64,000 nucleotides of DNA from Fuscibacter oryzae (lineage in GTDB: Bacteria; Pseudomonadota; Alphaproteobacteria; Rhodobacterales; Rhodobacteraceae): the NCBI RefSeq assembly GCF_016765795.1, contig NZ_JAESVP010000004.1, positions 372,001 to 436,000 on the forward strand, read 5' to 3'. A program made the position numbers and the translations under genes. Positions 17,751 through 25,096 of the stretch are shown one piece after another. Position 1 is the stretch's first letter. The number at the start of each line of letters is the position of its first letter. The notes under the pieces are model-generated. The model was given only the letters and a program-made list of their open reading frames with translations. It made no database searches and was not told the DNA's origin.

Positions 17751-18773
17751 TCATATGTTTTCCCGCGTATGAATCTCGAATGGCGCGATGCTTGTCTGGT
17801 TGCTGCCGGGGGTGTTGCAGGCGCGGACCATTCCGTCGATGGCCTCCCGTGCTAGCCGCGCAAGGGGGTGCGAGATGACCAGCGTCATCGCGCCGTCCAG
17901 CAGTGCGGCACGCGTGACATCGGTCAGATCGTAGCCCACGACCACAATTGAACCCATCCTGCCGCTGGCGCGCAGGGCCGCAAGCGCACCACTGATCCCG
18001 CCGCCAGAGATATAAAGACCCGCCAGATCAGGGTGATCGGCCAGCAGTTTCTCGGTCATTTCCTGTGCCACGGCTGCGGATTCAAAGGTAGAGATCGGCT
18101 CCAGCAGGGTAAAATTCGGAGCATGTTCGCGAAAATAAGACCGGAAGCCAGCCTCGTTCATCTCTTGGTTTCGGTAACGCGGATTGCCCATCAGGATGCC
18201 GATCTTGCCGGGCACCTTGCAGATGTTGGCGAAGGTCCAGGCCGAAGTGCGGCCAACCTTCCAGTTATCAAGGCCGATGTAGGAAATCTGCCCGCTGATC
18301 GAAATCTGCGAGATCAGGGCGAAGACGGGAATACCCTGTCCCTGAATGGTTTCCAACGCCTGCGTCACCACCGGATGCACCGCGACCGTCACGCAGATCG
18401 CATCACATGTCCCGGCCATATCCAGCGCGCGGGTAGCAATGTTCTGGGGCGAGAGGTCTTCAAGAAAATCTATCCGCAAGTCAACATCCGCCCCGACTGC
18501 GCTGGAAGCCGCATCTTTCAAGGCACGGGCGACGTTTTGATAGAACGGGCGATGCGGCTGCAAAAGCAACACCCCAAAGCGCAGGCGCGGACGGGCGGCG
18601 GCAACGCGGGCCTGTATGCTGCCGACCCCGTAAAATCCCATCTGTTCAGCCGCTTGCTGCACCCTTTCGCGGGTGGCCAGACGCACATTGGCCGCACCAG
18701 AGAGGACGCGGTTCACCGTCGCAACGGAAACGCCTGCGGTTTCTGCAAGATCTGGGATTGTGGGGCGCCGCAT
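17751..18773 (-). CDS. LacI-family transcriptional regulator of the cyclitol/sugar cluster
   Basis: A 340-residue repressor. The N-terminal LacI helix-turn-helix is plain (TIPDLAETAGVSVATVNRVLSGA), followed by a periplasmic-binding-protein-like ligand domain. The ATG at 18773 has AGGAAAG upstream; the frame is open further, but the LacI domain should begin here. It is divergent from the membrane hydroxylase gene at 19052, with a 278-nt region holding repeated GATACGA/ATGATA boxes, so it probably controls itself and the 19052-26098 genes. The inducer is likely the imported sugar or cyclitol or an intermediate; this is inference from position. Confidence 0.9.
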   Translation of the reverse strand: MRRPTIPDLAETAGVSVATVNRVLSGAANVRLATRERVQQAAEQMGFYGVGSIQARVAAARPRLRFGVLLLQPHRPFYQNVARALKDAASSAVGADVDLRIDFLEDLSPQNIATRALDMAGTCDAICVTVAVHPVVTQALETIQGQGIPVFALISQISISGQISYIGLDNWKVGRTSAWTFANICKVPGKIGILMGNPRYRNQEMNEAGFRSYFREHAPNFTLLEPISTFESAAVAQEMTEKLLADHPDLAGLYISGGGISGALAALRASGRMGSIVVVGYDLTDVTRAALLDGAMTLVISHPLARLAREAIDGMVRACNTPGSNQTSIAPFEIHTRENI

Positions 18774-18813
18774 GTCTTTCCTGATCTGTTTCGTGTCATT
18801 ATTCTGAGTTTCA

Positions 18814-18849
18814 GATACGAATGATACGATCTTATATTTCACATATCAT
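18814..18849. promoter_or_regulatory. Candidate LacI-family operator region
   Basis: The AT-rich segment upstream of the regulator gene contains GATACGA twice (18814-18820 and 18823-18829) and an inverted pair ATGATA (18821-18826) and TATCAT (18844-18849). CGTGTCAT at 18793-18800 is also a near-inverse of ATGATACG at 18821-18828. Such repeats suit a regulator operator, but no single 14-20-bp palindrome dominates, so the precise site is unclear. Confidence 0.4.
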
Positions 18850-18860
18850 GGCGGCTTGAT

Positions 18861-18874
18861 TTGATCTGCGTCAA
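18861..18874. promoter_or_regulatory. Candidate FNR/FnrL binding site
   Basis: TTGATCTGCGTCAA matches the FNR-type consensus TTGAT-N4-ATCAA at nine of ten positions and the looser FnrL form TTGAY-N4-RTCAA fully. It lies between the divergent LacI and hydroxylase genes, 177 nt before the latter's start. Oxygen control would make sense for a cluster with an oxygen-dependent hydroxylase. Confidence 0.45.
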
Positions 18875-19051
18875 GGCGCTTATCTCTCCTCGTTGCGGCG
18901 GACGTGACCACTGAGTCCCGCCCCCAACAGGAAGACGGTTTCGAAAGCATCAAGGAGGGGACCACAGCGGTCCCAGCACCGTGGAACACATCCCACGGGC
19001 CAAGGCCTTATGCCATCCGAAGCCTCACGATAACGGCAGGGGAAGGCGAAG

Positions 19052-20068
19052 ATGGACGATCTGAAATTCGGCATCCGTAACAAGCGTGGCGATTGGGCGC
19101 CCAGTGCCAGCCTTGAACTGCCGCCCTTCTGGGCCCGTCCGGTAAGCCTGCCGAAAGTGCTGGCTTGGGTGCCGGAATACCTGTGGCCGTGGAACGCATT
19201 CCACCTGACGACGGCGCTTTTGTGGTGGTTTTTCGTCGTGCCTGATGTCGCGGTGCTGAAAACCCTGTCCTGGGGCTGGGCGTTGTGGCTGTACGCTGTA
19301 AATGCTGCGGCAATCTTTGTCTTTTACGGCTCGGTAGAGCTGTTTTGGTATGTGAAGCGCAAGCAGGGCACCCGTTTCAAGTACAACGGCAAATTCCCGG
19401 CCGATCAGCCCTCTGACGTGTTCTGGTTCAAAAGCCAGAACATCGACAACTTCCTGCGGTCTTTCTTCATCTCTATTCCGCTATGGACGCTGGTCGAGGT
19501 ATTGTTCCTGTGGGCCTTTGCCAACACTTGGGCGACTTGGCTGCCCTGGGAGAGCTATTGGCCATGGCTGGTTGTTCTGGGCTTGATCAGCCCGGCGATC
19601 CATGAGGTGCATTTCTTCTGCATCCATCGCCTGATCCATGTGCCGATCCTTTATAAATGGGTCCATTCGGTTCACCACAACTCGGTCAACCCCAGCCCGT
19701 GGTCCAGCCTGTCGATGCATCCGGTAGAGGGGTTTCTGTATCATGCGGTGGCGTTCTGGCATCTGCTGATCCCGTCCAATCCGCTGCTGGCCATATACCA
19801 ATTGCACCTTGCGGGGTTTGGCGCGGTGAACGGCCATATCGGCTTTGACAAGCTGGAACTGACCGAGGGACAGGCGCTCGATAGCCACGCCTATGCCCAC
19901 TACCTGCACCACAAATACTTTGAGGTGAACTATGGCGGTGACGGGCTGATCCCCTTGGATAAGTGGTTTGGCTACTGGCACGACGGCACCAAAGAGGCCG
20001 AGGCCCGGATGGATGCCCGCTTCAAGAAAAAGAAGGAGCGGTTGAACGCCAAGGCGAACCGCGCCTGA
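19052..20068 (+). CDS. Membrane di-iron hydroxylase, sterol desaturase/fatty acid hydroxylase superfamily
   Basis: A 338-residue integral membrane protein with about four to six hydrophobic stretches. The di-iron histidine motifs of the superfamily are intact: HEVHFFCIHRLIH (HxxxH at 192-196), HSVHH (205-209), H262 and HYLHH (283-287). These enzymes use O2 and electrons to hydroxylate or desaturate small hydrophobic or polar molecules. AGGGGAAGG lies upstream of the ATG. It is the first gene of the cluster that continues with a sugar importer and a Rieske ferredoxin that could be its electron donor. In rhizobial moc loci an analogous membrane oxygenase (MocD) works with MocE; MocD belongs to a different histidine-motif family, so the analogy is functional inference only. 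Confidence 0.85.
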   Translation: MDDLKFGIRNKRGDWAPSASLELPPFWARPVSLPKVLAWVPEYLWPWNAFHLTTALLWWFFVVPDVAVLKTLSWGWALWLYAVNAAAIFVFYGSVELFWYVKRKQGTRFKYNGKFPADQPSDVFWFKSQNIDNFLRSFFISIPLWTLVEVLFLWAFANTWATWLPWESYWPWLVVLGLISPAIHEVHFFCIHRLIHVPILYKWVHSVHHNSVNPSPWSSLSMHPVEGFLYHAVAFWHLLIPSNPLLAIYQLHLAGFGAVNGHIGFDKLELTEGQALDSHAYAHYLHHKYFEVNYGGDGLIPLDKWFGYWHDGTKEAEARMDARFKKKKERLNAKANRA

Positions 20069-20172
20069 CCCCCGAAAATAGAGCGCAAGTCCCGGCGAGG
20101 AGGCCGGGGCCGGCCGCAGGTTGCCCAGATTTTAACGTCGTCATCAAGACGCGAACAGGGAGGAGACCCCGA

Positions 20173-21138
20173 ATGAAGCTGATGAAAACTCTTGCATGGG
20201 CGATGGCCACGACGACGCTGGTGGCATCTGCCGCCGCCGCCGCCGACATTGCCGTGATCGGCGGGTCGAACGACGACGCCTTCTGGAACAAGATCAAGAA
20301 AGGCATCGACGATGCCCGCCCGGCGGTAGAGGCCAATGGCGGCACGGTGAACTATCTGCGGCTGGTCAACTATGACAACTTCGCCCCCGATGTGGTGCAA
20401 CTGATCCGCACCGCAATCAGCCAGGATGTCGATGGGCTGGTCATTCCAAACTGGGTGCCAGAGGCCGAAGACCCCGCGATCAAGGATGCCATCGCCGCCG
20501 GTATCACCGTGATCCTGATGAACGCGGGCGGTGCTGACAAGGCGCATGAGCTGGGCGCCATCAACTACATTGGCAATGAGGAATATCCGGCGGGCGTTGC
20601 CGGGGGCGAGTATTTCGCCAAGCATGGGCAAAAGAACGTGCTGTGCGTCAACACGCTGCCCGGTGCCACCAACACCGAAGCGCGCTGCAAGGGGGTGGCC
20701 GATGCCATCACCGCAGGCGGTGGAAAATCAACGCAACTGCCGCTGCCCACCACCTCGTTCGGCGATGCGACGGCAGTGGCCGAGGCGATCAAGGCCGAAC
20801 TGCTGAAGGATGAAACCATCGATGGTGTCATAACCATTTCGGCAGGTGACGCGGATTCGGCCGCCATCGGCATTTCGCAATCGGGCCGGGCTGACAAGGT
20901 TTCGCTGGCGTCGTTCGACATGAACGAGGCGGGGTTGGCCCGCATCAAGGCGGGCACCCAGACGTTTGCCATCGACCAGCAACCCTATCTGCAAGGGTTC
21001 CTGTCGGTGTCGGTTCTGGCTTCTGCGATCGACTTTGGCACCTCTCTGCCGACATTCCCGGTGCTGACCGGCCCGGGGATCGTGGATGCGTCGAACATCG
21101 AGGCCACGCTTGTCGGTGTTGAAAAAGGCGCGCGCTAA
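20173..21138 (+). CDS. Sugar/cyclitol ABC transporter periplasmic binding protein (RbsB-like)
   Basis: A 321-residue exported protein with signal peptide MKLMKTLAWAMATTTLVAS...AAA and a type-I periplasmic binding fold (IAVIGGSNDDAFWNKIKKGI, QLIRTAISQDVDGLVIPNW, NEAGLARIKAGTQTFAIDQQPYLQG). The family binds ribose, xylose, fructose, inositol or autoinducer-2. AGGAG precedes the ATG. An 11-bp hairpin separates it from the permease gene, a common device for making more binding protein than membrane subunits. Context points to inositol or a derivative as substrate, but ligand residues cannot be read with certainty. Confidence 0.9.
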   Translation: MKLMKTLAWAMATTTLVASAAAAADIAVIGGSNDDAFWNKIKKGIDDARPAVEANGGTVNYLRLVNYDNFAPDVVQLIRTAISQDVDGLVIPNWVPEAEDPAIKDAIAAGITVILMNAGGADKAHELGAINYIGNEEYPAGVAGGEYFAKHGQKNVLCVNTLPGATNTEARCKGVADAITAGGGKSTQLPLPTTSFGDATAVAEAIKAELLKDETIDGVITISAGDADSAAIGISQSGRADKVSLASFDMNEAGLARIKAGTQTFAIDQQPYLQGFLSVSVLASAIDFGTSLPTFPVLTGPGIVDASNIEATLVGVEKGAR

Positions 21139-21147
21139 GGCTTGCCG

Positions 21148-21174
21148 CCCGGCCCGCGTCTTGCGCGGGCCGGG
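21148..21174 (+). promoter_or_regulatory. Intra-operon hairpin between binding-protein and permease genes
   Basis: CCCGGCCCGCG (21148-21158) pairs perfectly with 21164-21174 around a 5-nt loop, starting 9 nt after the binding-protein stop. There is no T-run, so it more likely protects the upstream mRNA or partly terminates transcription than ends the operon. Confidence 0.65.
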
Positions 21175-21207
21175 TTCACCTTTGTCCTTGCATTTTGGGG
21201 GAAGCCT

Positions 21208-22215
21208 ATGATCCGCAATTCCTCGGTCGGTGGCCTGTTGCGCCGCCCCGAAGCCGGCGCCTTCCTTGGGCTTGTCGCCGTTCTGCTGTTCTTTGCCGTC
21301 TTTGGCGGCCTGACCTTTCTCAAGCCGGCGGGCATGTCGAGCTGGCTGAACGTGGCGGCAAACCTTGGCATCATCGCCATTCCGGTCGGCTTGCTGATGA
21401 TCGCCGGAGAGCTTGATATTTCCGTCGGCGCGATGGTGCCCTTTGGCGCCATGACCACCGCCGTCATTTCGGGCCATTACGGCCTGCCGATCTGGCTGGG
21501 CATCGCGGTCGCCTTGGGCTTTGGCGTGCTGGTCGGGCTGATCAACGGCTATATGGTCATCCGCACGGCGGTGCCGTCGCTGATCGTGACACTGGGCAGC
21601 CTGTTTGCGGTGCAGGGCATTGTGCTGGGGCTGACGGTGCTGATCACCAAATCAACCAGCGTTGCCCTGACGGTGGAAGGCCCGGCCAAGGCCGTCTTCG
21701 GCGATTTCATTCTGGGCGGGCAGTTGCAGACTTCGGTTGGCTGGTGGCTGGCATTTACCGCCTGCTATATCTTTTTCGTCCACTTTTCGCGCTATGGAAA
21801 CTGGATCTTCGCCATGGGCGGCGACAAGGTTTCGGCCCGCAACGCTGGCATTCCGACCGACCGGATGACCATTCTGCTGTTCGTGCTGTCCTCGACCAGC
21901 GCATCCTTTGTCGGGATGAGCCAGGCAATCCTGTACAACTCGGCCCAGGTTGCGGGCGGACAATCGTTCATCTTCAACGCGATCATCTCTGTCGTGGTGG
22001 GGGGTGTGCTGCTGACCGGGGGCTTCGGGTCGGTGGTGGGCATCTTCTTTGGCACCATCACCTTCGCCATCGTGAACCAAGGCATCTATTACACCGATTT
22101 CGACCGCAATTGGTCGTCCCTCATCATCGGCGTGCTGCTGCTGGGTGCCGTCTTGATGAACAACACCTTCCGCAAGATGGCGCTGTCCTATGCCCCGAAG
22201 AAAGGAGCCAAGTGA
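21208..22215 (+). CDS. Sugar/cyclitol ABC transporter permease (RbsC-like)
   Basis: A 335-residue polytopic membrane protein of the BPD_transp_2 family with eight to ten helices. LLMIAGELDISVGAM is the hallmark of RbsC-type permeases, and the EAA-like loop region AMGGDKVSARNAGIPTDRM (typical GGNxxAARxAGI) contacts the ATPase. GGGGGAAG precedes the ATG at 21208. Its stop overlaps the start of the ATPase gene (TGATG at 22213-22217), so they are translationally coupled. Confidence 0.92.
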   Translation: MIRNSSVGGLLRRPEAGAFLGLVAVLLFFAVFGGLTFLKPAGMSSWLNVAANLGIIAIPVGLLMIAGELDISVGAMVPFGAMTTAVISGHYGLPIWLGIAVALGFGVLVGLINGYMVIRTAVPSLIVTLGSLFAVQGIVLGLTVLITKSTSVALTVEGPAKAVFGDFILGGQLQTSVGWWLAFTACYIFFVHFSRYGNWIFAMGGDKVSARNAGIPTDRMTILLFVLSSTSASFVGMSQAILYNSAQVAGGQSFIFNAIISVVVGGVLLTGGFGSVVGIFFGTITFAIVNQGIYYTDFDRNWSSLIIGVLLLGAVLMNNTFRKMALSYAPKKGAK

Positions 22216-23036
22216 TGACCGCCCCGATCCTTTCGCTGCGCAATGTCAACAAAAGCTTTGGCCCGATTGACGTGCTGCATGACATCAACATCGATCTGCG
22301 GGCGGGCGAGGTTTTGTGCCTGCTGGGCGACAACGGGGCGGGCAAGTCAACCGTGATCCGTCTGCTGTCCGGCGTGCACAAACCCAGTTCGGGCGAGATC
22401 CTGATGGATGGCAAGCCCGTCACCTTTGCCAGCCCGCGCGATGCGTCGGAACACGGCATCGCGACGGTGCATCAGTTTGGCGGCACCTTCCCGCTGATGT
22501 CGATTGGCCGCAGTTTCTTTGTCGGGGTAGAGCCGACCAAGGGCTGGGGTCCGTTCAAGGTGTATGATCGCAAAAAGGCCAATGCCATCGCGGTCAAAGC
22601 GGTGCGCGAATTCGGCATCACCCGGATTGAGGATGGCGACCGGCTGGTCGGTGGCCTGTCGGGCGGCGAGCGCCAATCGCTGGCCATTGCGCGGGCGGTT
22701 CACTTTGGTGCGCGGGTTCTGATCCTTGATGAACCCACCGCCGCGCTGGGCGTAAAACAGGCCACGCATGTGCTGCGCATCGTGAATGAGGCCAAGCGGC
22801 GCGGGCTGGCCGTGATCTTCATCACCCATCAGGTGATGCACGCGATGGCCGTGGGCGACCATTTCGCTGTGCTGATCCGGGGAGCCGTCGCCGCCGATTT
22901 CAAGAAGGGCGAAAAGACCCGCGAAGAGATCACGGACTTGATGGCAGGCGGGGCCAGCATGGCCAGCCTTGAGGCCGAGATCGAAGGTTATATGGCCAGC
23001 CATGATGGCCACCCGCCACCTGTTGCGGCGCATTGA
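22215..23036 (+). CDS. Sugar/cyclitol ABC transporter ATP-binding protein, single-domain (FrcA-like)
   Basis: A 273-residue ATPase with Walker A GDNGAGKST, signature LSGGERQSLAIAR, Walker B LILDEPTAALG and switch histidine in FITHQVMHA. Most RbsA/IatA/MglA ATPases of this importer class are about 500 residues with two ABC domains; this one has only one, like rhizobial FrcA. A long-domain partner is not present, so it probably acts as a homodimer. Start is coupled to the permease gene. Two GC-rich hairpins follow before the ferredoxin gene. Confidence 0.9.
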   Translation: MTAPILSLRNVNKSFGPIDVLHDINIDLRAGEVLCLLGDNGAGKSTVIRLLSGVHKPSSGEILMDGKPVTFASPRDASEHGIATVHQFGGTFPLMSIGRSFFVGVEPTKGWGPFKVYDRKKANAIAVKAVREFGITRIEDGDRLVGGLSGGERQSLAIARAVHFGARVLILDEPTAALGVKQATHVLRIVNEAKRRGLAVIFITHQVMHAMAVGDHFAVLIRGAVAADFKKGEKTREEITDLMAGGASMASLEAEIEGYMASHDGHPPPVAAH

Positions 23037-23070
23037 AACGGGCTGCGGTCTCCACATCGCGCGCCCGGTT

Positions 23071-23135
23071 GCGGCCGGCCCTCTCCACCGTAGGCCGGCC
23101 GCATCCCCCGCCGGGCCGGGCATTCCCCGGCCCGG
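23071..23135 (+). promoter_or_regulatory. Two tandem GC hairpins inside the catabolic operon
   Basis: GCGGCCGGCC (23071-23080) pairs with 23093-23102 (12-nt loop) and CCGGGCCGGG (23111-23120) pairs with 23126-23135 (5-nt loop); both 10-bp stems are perfect. No U-tract follows, so full termination is unlikely. They divide the transport genes from the enzyme genes and may set different transcript levels for each part. Confidence 0.65.
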
Positions 23136-23166
23136 CCTTCCACCCCACCGAACCAAGAGAGCCGAC

Positions 23167-23478
23167 ATGCCGACCTGGACCCGCGCTTGCGCCACAAACG
23201 ACATCGACCCTGATGACCTGATCCGCTTTGACCATGGCGCGCAGACCTTTGTGATCGTGCGCAGCGAAGATGATGAGTTCTACGCCATGGACGGGATTTG
23301 CAGCCACGAACACGTTCACCTGTGCGACGGGCTGGTGATGGAAGGCACCATCGAATGCCCCAAGCACAACGCCACGTTTGACTATCGCAGCGGCGAGGCG
23401 AAACGCGCGCCCGCCTGCATCAACCTGAAAACCTTCCCTGTCCGTGTTGAAAACGGCGACGTCTGGATTGAGGTCTGA
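23167..23478 (+). CDS. Rieske-type 2Fe-2S ferredoxin (MocE-like)
   Basis: A 103-residue single-domain Rieske protein with C45-x-H47 in GICSHEHV and C64-x-x-H67 in ECPKHNATFDY, all four ligands present. Small Rieske ferredoxins of this kind deliver electrons to oxygenases; MocE is the rhizopine-pathway example. Here the likely recipient is the membrane di-iron hydroxylase at the head of the cluster. No ferredoxin reductase (MocF counterpart) is found nearby, so a shared reductase must be assumed. It is one nucleotide from the next gene, showing tight co-translation. Confidence 0.88.
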   Translation: MPTWTRACATNDIDPDDLIRFDHGAQTFVIVRSEDDEFYAMDGICSHEHVHLCDGLVMEGTIECPKHNATFDYRSGEAKRAPACINLKTFPVRVENGDVWIEV

Positions 23479-23479
23479 C

Positions 23480-24253
23480 ATGACATTCCAACTGGCCGCC
23501 TGCGCGGAAATGATCTGGCGCGACCGCCCCATTGAATGGCGCGCCAGCCGCTTGAAAGAGATGGGCTTTGGCGTCGGACTGTGGAACTGGCCCGCCCATG
23601 ACCTTGCCGCGCTTGAACGTACAGGCGCCACGTTCACCATCATGAACGGCTATCTGCAAGGGCGGCTGGCCGATGATGCCGGGGCCGACATGCTGCTGGC
23701 CTCGGCCCGCGAAACGGCAGCGGTGGGCAAACGGCTGGGGGTTCACCGACTGAACCTGCATGGCACGGGCCTTGGGGATATGGGCATTCCCATCCCGCAG
23801 ATCGGCTCTCATGCGCCAGGGGCAGAGCTGCGCGCGCGCGATACGCTGCACCGCCTTTGTGATCTGGGGCAAGAGATGGGCGTTGTCTTCACGCTGGAGA
23901 ACCTGAACCCCATCGACCACCCGGGCTGCCCCTTCGGCTCAACCGGGGCTGTGCTGTCGCTGGTCTCGGCGGTCAATCGCCCCGAACTTCGCATCAACCT
24001 GGACCTTTACCACACCCAGATTGGTGAGGGCGACCTGATCCGCTGGTGCGCGGCCTGCCTGCCGTGGATTGGCGAGGTGCAGGTGGCCGACAATCCGGGG
24101 CGGTTTGAGCCCGGCACCGGAGAGATCAACTATCGCGGCGTGGCGATGGCCCTGAAGGACATGGGCTATCGCGGCCCCGTCGGCCTTGAAGCCTTCGCCA
24201 AAAGCGATGCCGAGGCCGCGCTGACCGCGTTCCGCAACGCATTTTCGGTTTAA
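23480..24253 (+). CDS. Hydroxypyruvate isomerase-like TIM-barrel protein (Hyi/MocC-related)
   Basis: A 257-residue sugar-phosphate isomerase/epimerase (AP endonuclease 2 superfamily) TIM barrel. FTLENLNPIDHPG carries the first metal-ligand glutamate, INLDLYHTQIGEGDL the second set, and VQVADNPGRFEPGTGEINYRG is nearly the Hyi signature. E. coli Hyi interconverts hydroxypyruvate and tartronate semialdehyde; in cyclitol clusters related proteins (IolE, IolI, MocC) act as dehydratases or isomerases. The neighbours favour a cyclitol or ketose-type substrate. The ATG at 23480 is two bases after the ferredoxin stop. Confidence 0.82.
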   Translation: MTFQLAACAEMIWRDRPIEWRASRLKEMGFGVGLWNWPAHDLAALERTGATFTIMNGYLQGRLADDAGADMLLASARETAAVGKRLGVHRLNLHGTGLGDMGIPIPQIGSHAPGAELRARDTLHRLCDLGQEMGVVFTLENLNPIDHPGCPFGSTGAVLSLVSAVNRPELRINLDLYHTQIGEGDLIRWCAACLPWIGEVQVADNPGRFEPGTGEINYRGVAMALKDMGYRGPVGLEAFAKSDAEAALTAFRNAFSV

Positions 24254-24271
24254 GAAGGCAGGGTGTAAATC

Positions 24272-25081
24272 ATGGTCCACAAGGCAAACCGCCCCACCGT
24301 TCACGACATGCGCGCCATGAAGGCGCGGGGCGAAAAGATTTCAATGCTTTACGTCACCACGCTGGAGGAAGCGGCGGCAGCGGATGCGGCGGGCATTCAC
24401 ATGCTGTCGATCGAAAGCCGCTTTTTCAGCCCCGAGATGCGAGAGGCGGCGGGGCGCTGTTTCGTGCAGGTCGGCCTGCCCTTCGGTCCCTATGGCGGCC
24501 TTGCCACCGCCGAGGATTACCTGCGCGCCGCGTTCAAATTCACCGCGATGGGGGGCGATTGCTTTTACTGCGCTGCGTCCTTGGACATCCAGAAGGCCCT
24601 TTGTGACAACCACATGCCCGTGGTCGCCCATGTCGGCCTGATCCCCAGCTATATCACCTGGACCGGCTGGCGCGCCGTGGGCAAGACCGCCGCCGAGGCG
24701 CGGGCGGTGTGGGATCACGTCAAGCGGCTGGAAGCCATCGGCTGCTTTGGCGCCGAGCTGGAGGTGGTGCCCGACCGTCTGGGCGCGCTGATTTCGGCCA
24801 ACACCCCGATGATCATGCTGGGAATGGGTGCAGGGCCGGGGGCCGATGCGCAGTATCTGTTTGCCGAGGATGTTCTGGGCTGCACCGATGGCCACAAGCC
24901 GCGCCACGCCAAGACCTATCGCAACTTTGCCGCCGAATATGCCCGCCTGCAAAACGAACGCATCGCCGCGTTCAAGGAGTTCATCGCGGATGTGAACACC
25001 GGCGGCTACCCGCAACCCGAACACAACGTCACCATGGCGGATGACGCGTTCTACGCCTTCAAGGCCGGCCTCGGCCTGTAA
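24272..25081 (+). CDS. PanB-family (ketopantoate hydroxymethyltransferase-like) protein with altered active site
   Basis: A 269-residue protein whose fold and many landmarks match PanB: MKARGEKISML near the start, VVAHVGLIPSY with H120, ELEVVPDRL with E164, GMGAGPGADAQYL, GHKPRHAKTY and the C-terminal GGYPQPEHNV. Residues that define the PanB reaction are changed: the metal-ligand Asp-Ser pair becomes E48-S49, the second ligand Asp becomes G68 (VGLPFG), and the substrate-binding Lys-Ile-Glu-Gly becomes Y99-C100-A101-A102. Ketopantoate synthesis is therefore unlikely. It lies between the isomerase-like and dehydrogenase genes (gaps 18 and 15 nt), so it probably acts on a cluster intermediate, for example as an aldolase or lyase; this is inference. 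Confidence 0.82.
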   Translation: MVHKANRPTVHDMRAMKARGEKISMLYVTTLEEAAAADAAGIHMLSIESRFFSPEMREAAGRCFVQVGLPFGPYGGLATAEDYLRAAFKFTAMGGDCFYCAASLDIQKALCDNHMPVVAHVGLIPSYITWTGWRAVGKTAAEARAVWDHVKRLEAIGCFGAELEVVPDRLGALISANTPMIMLGMGAGPGADAQYLFAEDVLGCTDGHKPRHAKTYRNFAAEYARLQNERIAAFKEFIADVNTGGYPQPEHNVTMADDAFYAFKAGLGL

Positions 25082-25096
25082 CCCAAAGGAAAAACC

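Noticed and set aside
19052-20068. Naming the membrane hydroxylase mocD
   Set aside because: MocD belongs to the fatty-acid desaturase-like group with a different histidine pattern; this protein has the sterol desaturase/fatty acid hydroxylase pattern, so only functional analogy can be claimed.
24272-25081. Calling the gene panB
   Set aside because: Metal ligands and the Lys-x-Glu substrate loop of PanB are missing and the context is a catabolic sugar/cyclitol operon rather than panC/pantothenate synthesis.
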